In this document: positions 5,680-12,008 of the stretch, one piece after another
Layout of the letters: every line of letters begins with the position of its first letter
Position numbering within the stretch: position 1 is the first letter of the stretch
Source: Capsulimonas sp.
GTDB lineage: Bacteria > Armatimonadota > Armatimonadia > Armatimonadales > Capsulimonadaceae
Direction: 5' to 3'
NCBI GenBank assembly: GCA_025963815.1
Contig: JAOQAA010000003.1
Location: forward strand, 1 to 12,008
Length of the DNA: 12,008 nucleotides
Position numbers and translations under genes: made by a program
Notes under the pieces: generated by a model
Seen by the model: the letters and a program-made list of their open reading frames with translations, nothing else
What the model was told of the DNA's origin: nothing
Databases searched by the model: none

Positions 5680-7306
5680 GCGGATTATGCTCATAGACGC
5701 GCACGCGCCGCACGCAGGGCGCCGCGCCTAGCTGGACGCCGTATTCGTCGCCGTTGAGTCTTCTGCCGGGGAGCCATTCGCCGTGACGATAGTCTCCCTC
5801 GGAGATTTCCAGGAAATCGACTTCGCTGGGGCTGCCGGGGGCGGGATGAAATTGGACCGAGAAGCCGAAGCCGGCGATGAGATAGTCGCCCTCCCCCAAC
5901 GCGATGATCAGGCCGCCTGCCGGGGGCTGGCCGGGAGTGAGGGGAGTGGGAAACTTGACTTGCAGGCGATAGCCGCCGAGGTCCAATCCCATGTCGGGGG
6001 CGGATCTTTGGAGAATGCCGCGCATGGATCCCTTGTTCTGATGCTGCGCGATGATCGGCGCCATATGGGACAGCAGGCGATAGGTTCGGGTGAGGAGGAG
6101 GCCGCTGGGATCGGTCTGGATGCCGAGAGAGGCGTCCGCGACCGGGCCGGCAATGGCCTCTTCAATGGCGCCGCCGATGCTTTCGATGCCGAAGGGCGAG
6201 AAGCCGAGCGCGGAGTGCTCGCCGATGGCGTAGAAGGCGCCGGCGGGCGCTGTGTGGTCGCGGCGGGCTTCGGGAATGAAGAGGGGATTGCCGGAGCGGG
6301 CGTAGTCGGCGCAGACGCCGGCGAAGTCGTCAATGTAGATGTCTGGGGCGAGGAATTCGATCGCCGGCGCGGCGGCGCGCCAGATGTCCATCATGCGCGA
6401 GACGGGACCGCCGTTGGGGTATTCGCCCGCCGGCTGGCCTTCGTACTGCACGAGCCAGGCGTTGGCGAAGTGGGGCAGGGGATACGCAGTCCGGCCTGCT
6501 TCGGCGACGCGGCCGACAAAGCGCCCGAAGCCCCAGGACATGAACGCCTCGTTGGCGTCGCCGCCGAACATATCGCTCCAGGTCATGCTTGGGGTGTCAT
6601 CGAATTGTATTTGGGAGAGCGCGGGATGAAGTGTTTTGGTATGGGTGCTCAAATAATCGACGAGGGAAGACGGGACCGGCTGTGCGAAGACGCGTTCGGC
6701 AGGCGCGGAAAAGTCGCGGGGGGCGCGCATCAGGCCGACCTCATTTTCTACCTGAACCATAATCGCCGTTTGCTGCTCGGCGTCTACCTTGCGCAGATGA
6801 CGCATCAGTGCGCCGAAGGCGCGCGAGTCGGCTCCTATGGTTTCCTCGCAAAAGCAGCTCAGGGGCAGCACATCGTGGCCAGGATGCGACTGCGCGTGGA
6901 CGAAGCGCTGAGGATTTGTTTTGACCCATTCCGGGGCATAGGTCGAGCGCCCGTTTTTGAAGGCGCCGAACCAGAGCGGGACGAGCCGCAAATTGTGCCG
7001 CCGCGCGCCTTCCAGAAGGCCGTCTACGAGCGTGAAATCGAACTCTCCTTCCGTTGGCTCAATCAGTTCCCAGCTGATTGGGGTCAGCGCTGTGTTGCAG
7101 TGAAGCGCCGCCATGCGCTCCCAGACACGCTCCATGTAGGCGAGGCTGCTGGAGCTGGAGTTATGGACTTCGCCGGCGAGCATCAGAAACGGCGCGCCCT
7201 CGACGATGAGCTGCGCGCCTCCGCCGGTGCGCTGGAGATGAGGCAATGGATTCATGGGCGCAGGTTCGATGATGCGCCGCGATGTTCCTGCGTCATTACT
7301 GTCCAC
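5672..7306 (-). CDS. Glycoside hydrolase family 35-type beta-galactosidase with DUF5597-like C-terminal domain
   Basis: This 544-residue cytoplasmic-looking enzyme has no signal peptide. It resembles the GH35 beta-galactosidases (clan GH-A, retaining), which remove terminal beta-D-galactose. The barrel begins at LMLAGEVHNSSSS (41-53), a variant of the family's GEFHYxR region. The general acid/base is Glu189 in MVQVENEVG (183-191), and the nucleophile is probably Glu346 in PLFIPEARRD (341-350). The C-terminal part with GDYRHGEWLPGRRLNGDE (about 504-521) is typical of the DUF5597 domain that follows such catalytic domains. The start is uncertain. The longest frame begins with GTG at 7306 and has no Shine-Dalgarno; an ATG at 7255 (residue 18, MNPLPHLQRTGG) begins nearer the conserved region. 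It is divergent from the GH31 gene and 77 bp upstream of the lipoprotein gene. The exact linkage cleaved is not readable from sequence. Confidence 0.85.
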   Translation of the reverse strand: MDSNDAGTSRRIIEPAPMNPLPHLQRTGGGAQLIVEGAPFLMLAGEVHNSSSSSLAYMERVWERMAALHCNTALTPISWELIEPTEGEFDFTLVDGLLEGARRHNLRLVPLWFGAFKNGRSTYAPEWVKTNPQRFVHAQSHPGHDVLPLSCFCEETIGADSRAFGALMRHLRKVDAEQQTAIMVQVENEVGLMRAPRDFSAPAERVFAQPVPSSLVDYLSTHTKTLHPALSQIQFDDTPSMTWSDMFGGDANEAFMSWGFGRFVGRVAEAGRTAYPLPHFANAWLVQYEGQPAGEYPNGGPVSRMMDIWRAAAPAIEFLAPDIYIDDFAGVCADYARSGNPLFIPEARRDHTAPAGAFYAIGEHSALGFSPFGIESIGGAIEEAIAGPVADASLGIQTDPSGLLLTRTYRLLSHMAPIIAQHQNKGSMRGILQRSAPDMGLDLGGYRLQVKFPTPLTPGQPPAGGLIIALGEGDYLIAGFGFSVQFHPAPGSPSEVDFLEISEGDYRHGEWLPGRRLNGDEYGVQLGAAPCVRRVRVYEHNPPI

Positions 7307-7321
7307 GAATGTTTTTAAGGC

Positions 7322-7351
7322 TTGACGGCGGCGGCGCGCATGTCATAGAAT
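7322..7351 (+). promoter_or_regulatory. Predicted sigma70-type promoter of the GH31 gene
   Basis: TTGACG (7322-7327) and TAGAAT (7346-7351) are separated by 18 bp and each match consensus at five of six positions. Transcription would start near 7358. This excludes the in-frame ATG at 7350, which overlaps the -10 box, and supports the ATG at 7389 that begins the Tat signal peptide. The promoter lies in the short divergent gap with the GH35 gene, so the two may share control. No obvious operator palindrome is seen. Confidence 0.5.
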
Positions 7352-7388
7352 GTTCGCAGCATATGGGATGGGTGAAATCGGATCATCA

Positions 7389-9611
7389 ATGAACATCGAG
7401 AAAATGACGCGACGGCAATTGATAGGGCTGGCGGCAGTTGCGACTGCCGCCGCTGTGACCGATTGGGACGACGCTTCCAGGACAGTGGGACGCGTGGAGG
7501 CGGCGACAATGAAACATGGTGGAAGTGGCGGCGGCAAAGCGGAGCAAGTGGCCCCGGGCGTCTGGCGCATTCGCTTTGGAAAACCGGAAAAGCTGACGCC
7601 GCTCAGTTTTCGCACGGCGCCAATTCACAAAGAAGGCTTCTCGTCTTTGACGCCCTGTGACCAGCCTCCGTTTTCACTCGATGACATTACCTTTCGGACG
7701 ACGGGACGCGGCTGCGCCGTGACGCTGCCGATGACGACCGAGGAACGGATCTTTGGCTTTGGCCTGAACACAAAGCTGTTCGACAAGACCGACCGGCGTG
7801 TTTTTCTGCGCCCTTCGGACGACCCGGAGGGAAGTCTGGGTGATTCCCACGCTCCCGTCCCATTTTACGTCTCAACGGAAGGCTACGGCGTGTATATGGA
7901 TACGGCCCGCTATGCCTCGTTTTATTCCGGCAACGTGGCGCCGACCGCCGTGCGTGGCGCAACCGGGGCCGGCGGCGGACCGGCCGACAACACGCAGGAT
8001 CTGTATCGTCAGCGGACGCTCAGCGCCAAGACGATGCTGGTGGATGTTCCGTCGGCGGAAGGCGTGGATGTCTATATCTTCGGTGGTCCGGCGATGGGCG
8101 ACGCCGTGTGTCGATATAACTTATTCTCCGGTGGCGGCGCGCCGCCGCCGCTCTGGGGGTTGGGCGTGGCGTACCGGGGCAAGGGAGATTTCAGCGCCGC
8201 CGACTCTTTGAAGCTCGCGCAAACCCTGCGCGATGAGAAGATGCCGTGCGACATCTGGGGCGTCGAGCCGGGATGGCAGACCAAGACCTACTCGTGCAGC
8301 TTCGTTTGGAACACCGGCAAATTCCCCAATCCCGATGGGTTTATTCGGGAGATGCGCGGGCTGGGATACCGGACGAGCTTCTGGGAGCACGCCTTTACGC
8401 ACTCCAGTTCTCCGATCCACAAAGATCTGGAGCCGTTTTCGGGTGACTATCGCGTGTGGGACGGGCTCGTTCCCGACTTCGCCGGCAAGAGCGCCCGCAC
8501 GATCTTTGGTCGCTATCAAGACAAGGTCCTGTATGCGAAAGGCGCGGATTCGGTCAAGCTCGACGAATGCGATAATCAGCCCGATAGCGCCACGCCATGG
8601 TCATTTCCGGAAGCATCTTCGTTCCCGTCTGGGCTGGACGGCGAGCAGTATCACTCGCTCATCGGCGCGCTTTACCAGCAGACGATGTGGGAGCCGCTGC
8701 GCCGCCGGAACAAGCGCACCTGGGGATTGGTTCGCAACGCTCACGCGCTGGCCGCGCCGCTGCCCTATGTCGTTTACAGCGATAGCTACGATCACCGCTG
8801 CTACGTGCGCGGCCTCGTCAACGCGGGGTTCTCTGGATTGCTCTGGACCCCCGAAGTGCGCGACGCCGGCTCACCTGAAGAACTGTGCCGCCGCATTGGA
8901 ACGGTCATCTTCTCACCCTACGCGATGGTGAACGCCTGGTACATTGCCTTGCCCCCATGGATACAAGTGAACCGGGATAAGAACAACGCTGGCGAGCCGA
9001 TGCCGGAGCAAGCATCGACCACTGACGCCGTTCGCAGTCTCTTTCAATTGCGCATGTCCCTGCTTCCCTATCTGTACTCCGCGTTTCACAGCTATGCCGA
9101 GACTGGAACGCCGCCGACGCGGGCGCTGGTGATGGATTGGCCCGACGACAAGGCGTCACACGCCGTGGACGATCAGTTTCTCTGCGGCCCGTCACTGATG
9201 GTCGCCCCAATGTTTACGGGACAGACCAACCGGGACGTCTACCTGCCTCCAGGTCTCTGGTACGACTACTGGACCGGAGAAAAACTTGCCGGCGGCCGCA
9301 AGATCGAAGGCGTCTCCAAGCCGCTGGACCAGGTTCCCTTATACGTCCGAGACAATACCCTCCTGCCGCTGGCCGAGCCCATCGAACACGTCACCTCCGA
9401 CACGCGCTTCGCGCTGATTGTGCGCGTTTACGGCGACACGCCAACGCCAGTCACACTCTACGCCGACGATGGCGAGACTTATGATTACGAGCACGGCGCG
9501 CTGAACCGGGTGACGCTGAGTTGGAATGGGGGCAAGGGCGAGATTGTCACGAAGGGCGGCTACACGGGGCCGGAGCGTTATGAAGTTGTGCGGTGGACGC
9601 CGATGGGGTAG
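7389..9611 (+). CDS. Glycoside hydrolase family 31 enzyme with Tat signal peptide
   Basis: From the ATG at 7389 the product is 740 residues. It opens MNIEKMTRRQLIGLAAVATAAA, a twin-arginine (Tat) signal (RRQLIG plus hydrophobic stretch), so it is probably exported folded. An N-terminal beta-sandwich (about 50-230) precedes the barrel, which starts near PPPLWGLGVAYRGKGDFS. The nucleophile is predicted as Asp392 in SVKLDECDN, and by spacing to the following NAGFSG the acid/base as Asp465 in VVYSDSYDH. A C-terminal region with DVYLPPGLWYDYWTGE and VTLYADDGETYDYEHG is typical of GH31. Members include alpha-glucosidases, alpha-xylosidases and alpha-galactosidases. The usual DIGGF segment after the acid/base is replaced by TPEVRD, so substrate prediction is unsafe. 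The open frame extends up to an ATG at 7350, rejected because it overlaps the predicted -10 box and would bury the Tat motif. Neighbouring GH35 and GH36 genes suggest joint work on galactose-decorated glycans. Confidence 0.88.
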   Translation: MNIEKMTRRQLIGLAAVATAAAVTDWDDASRTVGRVEAATMKHGGSGGGKAEQVAPGVWRIRFGKPEKLTPLSFRTAPIHKEGFSSLTPCDQPPFSLDDITFRTTGRGCAVTLPMTTEERIFGFGLNTKLFDKTDRRVFLRPSDDPEGSLGDSHAPVPFYVSTEGYGVYMDTARYASFYSGNVAPTAVRGATGAGGGPADNTQDLYRQRTLSAKTMLVDVPSAEGVDVYIFGGPAMGDAVCRYNLFSGGGAPPPLWGLGVAYRGKGDFSAADSLKLAQTLRDEKMPCDIWGVEPGWQTKTYSCSFVWNTGKFPNPDGFIREMRGLGYRTSFWEHAFTHSSSPIHKDLEPFSGDYRVWDGLVPDFAGKSARTIFGRYQDKVLYAKGADSVKLDECDNQPDSATPWSFPEASSFPSGLDGEQYHSLIGALYQQTMWEPLRRRNKRTWGLVRNAHALAAPLPYVVYSDSYDHRCYVRGLVNAGFSGLLWTPEVRDAGSPEELCRRIGTVIFSPYAMVNAWYIALPPWIQVNRDKNNAGEPMPEQASTTDAVRSLFQLRMSLLPYLYSAFHSYAETGTPPTRALVMDWPDDKASHAVDDQFLCGPSLMVAPMFTGQTNRDVYLPPGLWYDYWTGEKLAGGRKIEGVSKPLDQVPLYVRDNTLLPLAEPIEHVTSDTRFALIVRVYGDTPTPVTLYADDGETYDYEHGALNRVTLSWNGGKGEIVTKGGYTGPERYEVVRWTPMG

Positions 9612-9629
9612 ACGTTAACATCGAATACT

Positions 9630-9679
9630 GGGTGGCATGCCGGCGGCTTTGTGTATAGACTGGCATGCCACCCGGTGGC
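9630..9679. repeat. Inverted repeat with nested palindromes between convergent GH31 and GH36 genes
   Basis: GGGTGGCATGCC (9630-9641) and GGCATGCCACCC (9662-9673) are perfect 12-bp arms around a 20-nt loop. Each arm contains the self-complementary octamer GGCATGCC. The right arm also overlaps a second palindrome, GCCACC-C-GGTGGC (9667-9679), so alternative folds compete. It occupies most of the 101-bp gap between two convergent stop codons. This is where a bidirectional terminator, an mRNA 3'-end stabiliser or a REP/BIME-like dispersed element would be expected. No T-run follows on either strand, so a standard intrinsic terminator is not clear. Confidence 0.6.
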
Positions 9680-9712
9680 GGTTACGGAACAAAATTCAGA
9701 GCAATTTCCGCA

Positions 9713-12008
9713 TCACCTGCCCACCTTCCCATAAAACAGCAGGACGCTGCTCTTCGGGGGCTCCAGCGTAATCGCCACTCCCTTTTCCATCGCCTCTTGT
9801 CCGCTCATGCGCCATTTCTTGCCGCTGACTGTATCCTCGAACGCATACTGCGCGGCTGGGTCGAGACCACTGAGCGGGAACGTCGCCGAGGAGTAGGGGC
9901 ACGCGGCGCGGCGCAGGGCGACGAGGAGGCCGCCGCCAAGATCGTCCCGGTGCATCTGGTAGGCGCCCCATACGTTTTCTTCCGACGAGTACGGCGTGAG
10001 CGGGTAGTAGCTGCCCTCGTAGTACGGGCGGGCGCGGTTGTAGTCCGCCATGCGGGCGCGGTGGTAAGCGAGTGAGTAATGTGTCAGATCATCGGGAACG
10101 CCCAAGCCCATCGCGGCGCTGAGGGCTCCGTGGAAGTTGTAGAGGTCGCCGGGGCGCGACTGCGGCGTGGTCCCGTGCAGGGGCAGCCAGTAAGAGAGGC
10201 CAAGGGTGTGGAGCTGAACGCCGAGCGGGTTTTCGCCGCCCAGGGACAGATAGTCGCTGCGCCAGAGCGGGATGGCGCGGCCGGCAAGTTCGATGTCGAG
10301 GCGGCGGCCGCCGCTGGCGCAGTTGTCGATGAGTAAGTTCGGGAAGCGTCGGCGCAGCTCATCCCAGAAGGCGTACAGGCCCATGATGTGCTTGGTTTCC
10401 GTCAGGCCCATGCGGTCGGGAGTGTCGGCTTTTTGCCAGAACTCCAGAGGCGCGACGTTGAAATCCTGACGCAGGCAGTCGACCCGGTAATCCTTGATCA
10501 TGGTGGATGTGAACTCGATTAGCCACTTGAGGGCCTCTGGATTGCCAAGGTTCAGCAGGCGTCGTTTGTCGCTGGAATCTCCCAGGCTGAGGAACCAGTC
10601 CGGATGCTCTGTCGGCAGGGTGGTCCCCAGCATGGCGCGCTCGGGTTCGAACCAGAGCAGGAACTTCATTCCGGCGGCGTGGGCGGCGTCGCTGATCGGC
10701 CGCATGCCGTGCGGGTGGGCGATGGGGTTCGGGTTCCAGCTGCCAACCTGATCGTACCATTTCGCGCTCGCCTCCTGCTCCGAGAAGCCTTCGGCGGCAC
10801 CGTACCAGCCCGCGTCGATCCAGAAGTAGTCGTATTTCAGGCCTAAGTCTTTTATGTGCTGAATGGCGCCCAGCGTGGTGACATCCTTCACGCCGCCCCA
10901 GGCGCCGTGTGTGAGCGGCGGGGTCTGAAGCTTGCCGTCCACGCGCGGGCTGTGATGGTCGATGATGAACTTGCGCAGGTTATTGCTCCCATTGATGGCC
11001 TGCCCGTTCCAGAAGACAAGGGCAATGCTGGGCGTGCGGATCTCTTCGCCCGGCGCGAGACTAAAATGCATTTTCTGCAAGCCAGCGGTGAGCGGGATTC
11101 GATCCTCGTAGCCCCGCGTGATGCTCGCCGACCACTGGCCGCTCCAGCCAATGGCGACCACGACGCCGCTGTCGCCCGTTTGCAGGTTGTAGTACGGCAT
11201 CCAGTTGTCGGACGAGCGTCCGCCGCCTGCAATCATCTCAAAATCCGTCGGCGTCAGCCCGGGCTCTGTCGGAGGCACGGGATCGACTTGATAGCGGAAA
11301 TCGTTGATTTCTCCATGCGAGCCGTGGGAGCGGTGCAGGAAATTGTCGGCGCTGCTCGCCGTCCAGTCCAGACGCAGAGGAAGGACATTCTCAATGATTG
11401 GCGTATTTTGTTTGCCGTCGTTGCGCAGCCGAAGCACCCATTCTGTGGCGGGATTTTGGGAGTACTGCTTGAGTTCTTCGATGACTGTGAGGCCCGTCGC
11501 GGGATCATGATAGGTTTTGGTGTGGAGCGTGACGTCTTTGGACAGTGTGCTCGTTTTTGCCGCCGCTTGCCATGTTGCGAGAAAATCGTCCGAAGACTTG
11601 CCGTCGTAGGTAAAAGCAAACGGCTCTTTCTTCGGAAGTTGCTGCTCAGCGAGCGTTTCGCCGACCCAGTACATCTTGCCGCCCGCGCATTCCACCTGGG
11701 CGTCGCCCCAGTCGGCGTGCGCGTACGAGATCATATTGTCGACGGCGTGGACCTTGAGCGTAAACTCGGTTAGGTTAGGGAGCGGGACATCGACTTCGTA
11801 GGCTTGGTCGTCAATGGTTTGGGGCGGACTGGCCCAAATCTGCTTGCCGCCAGATTCTAGGGAGAAGATTAATTTCGCGAGATCACCATGATAGGACAGT
11901 GTGGCGTGGTTTCGGTCCACTCCTACCCAAGCGTGGAAACGTTTGGCCGGCGATGTCGTGGTGACGCGTACTTCCGAATCGGCGTGCGTACCGAGTCCAT
12001 GCGTGTAT
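9713..12008 (-). CDS. NPCBM domain-containing GH36 alpha-galactosidase (5' end outside window)
   Basis: The frame is open from the stop at 9713 to the right edge, about 764 residues. GTG at 11920 is not the likely start, because the 29 codons before it encode HGLGTHADSEVRV...KRFHAWVGVD. This is a core part of an NPCBM (novel putative carbohydrate-binding module) domain that continues to SYAHADWGDAQVECA. A GH36 region follows, a retaining family cleaving terminal alpha-galactosyl residues from raffinose-type sugars or galactomannan. Counting from that GTG, landmarks are KYDYFWIDAGWYG (362-374), LLWFEPERAM (421-430), the nucleophile Asp486 in CLRQDFN, DNCASGGRRLD (532-542) and the acid/base Asp556 in WRSDY. 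A C-terminal beta domain ends at LFYGKVGR. NPCBM enzymes are often exported, but the N-terminus is not visible. It converges with the GH31 gene across the 9630-9679 inverted repeat. Confidence 0.92.
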   Translation of the reverse strand, partial: YTHGLGTHADSEVRVTTTSPAKRFHAWVGVDRNHATLSYHGDLAKLIFSLESGGKQIWASPPQTIDDQAYEVDVPLPNLTEFTLKVHAVDNMISYAHADWGDAQVECAGGKMYWVGETLAEQQLPKKEPFAFTYDGKSSDDFLATWQAAAKTSTLSKDVTLHTKTYHDPATGLTVIEELKQYSQNPATEWVLRLRNDGKQNTPIIENVLPLRLDWTASSADNFLHRSHGSHGEINDFRYQVDPVPPTEPGLTPTDFEMIAGGGRSSDNWMPYYNLQTGDSGVVVAIGWSGQWSASITRGYEDRIPLTAGLQKMHFSLAPGEEIRTPSIALVFWNGQAINGSNNLRKFIIDHHSPRVDGKLQTPPLTHGAWGGVKDVTTLGAIQHIKDLGLKYDYFWIDAGWYGAAEGFSEQEASAKWYDQVGSWNPNPIAHPHGMRPISDAAHAAGMKFLLWFEPERAMLGTTLPTEHPDWFLSLGDSSDKRRLLNLGNPEALKWLIEFTSTMIKDYRVDCLRQDFNVAPLEFWQKADTPDRMGLTETKHIMGLYAFWDELRRRFPNLLIDNCASGGRRLDIELAGRAIPLWRSDYLSLGGENPLGVQLHTLGLSYWLPLHGTTPQSRPGDLYNFHGALSAAMGLGVPDDLTHYSLAYHRARMADYNRARPYYEGSYYPLTPYSSEENVWGAYQMHRDDLGGGLLVALRRAACPYSSATFPLSGLDPAAQYAFEDTVSGKKWRMSGQEAMEKGVAITLEPPKSSVLLFYGKVGR

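Noticed and set aside
5783..7318. Long plus-strand open frame of 511 codons
   Set aside because: It is antisense to the GH35 gene, which has clear catalytic motifs. Long antisense frames arise from GC-rich codon bias, and this one has Gly/Ala/Glu/Arg-rich sequence with no recognisable domain.
10856..11773. Plus-strand open frame of 305 codons
   Set aside because: It lies entirely antisense to the GH36 coding region, and the translation has no recognisable domain.

Overview
The window is GC-rich bacterial chromosome (roughly 60% by eye) with dense coding and short intergenic gaps. It holds nine protein genes; two are cut by the window edges. I see no rRNA, tRNA, CRISPR array, transposase, integrase or phage gene. 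The gene mix is a UvsE-type endonuclease, an NPCBM-GH36 enzyme, a DUF5597-type GH35, a Tat-exported GH31 and a lipoprotein with a pseudopilin-like tail. This is reminiscent of Armatimonadota or Planctomycetota-like environmental heterotrophs, but the taxonomic guess is weak and rests on gene content only.

Right part (5.7-12.0 kb): a glycoside-degradation island. A GH35 beta-galactosidase-like enzyme (minus strand) is divergent from a Tat-signal GH31 alpha-glycosidase (plus strand). The GH31 gene converges on a GH36 alpha-galactosidase with an N-terminal NPCBM domain (minus strand, 5' end outside the window). Together these would trim terminal beta-galactosyl, alpha-galactosyl and another alpha-linked sugar from galactose-decorated plant oligo- or polysaccharides such as xyloglucan or galactomannan. 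No transporter or sugar regulator lies in the window. A strong inverted repeat fills the gap between the convergent GH31 and GH36 genes.

Middle part (1.8-5.6 kb, all minus strand): a lipoprotein of unknown function, then pyrE (orotate phosphoribosyltransferase), then a 424-residue Cas3-family helicase with no HD nuclease domain and no CRISPR neighbours, then an 86-residue multi-pass membrane protein. The helicase and membrane protein are 55 bp apart on the same strand and could be co-transcribed. This pair is the best candidate in the window for an undescribed system, but the evidence is suggestive only.

Left part (0-1.85 kb, minus strand): a zinc-less medium-chain dehydrogenase/reductase (quinone-oxidoreductase type). 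It is preceded by a good sigma70-type promoter and two identical 21-bp palindromes whose centres are 70 bp apart, a layout expected for a dimeric repressor such as a TetR-family protein. No regulator is encoded nearby. Downstream is the 5' part of uvsE (UV-damage endonuclease), with its own promoter.
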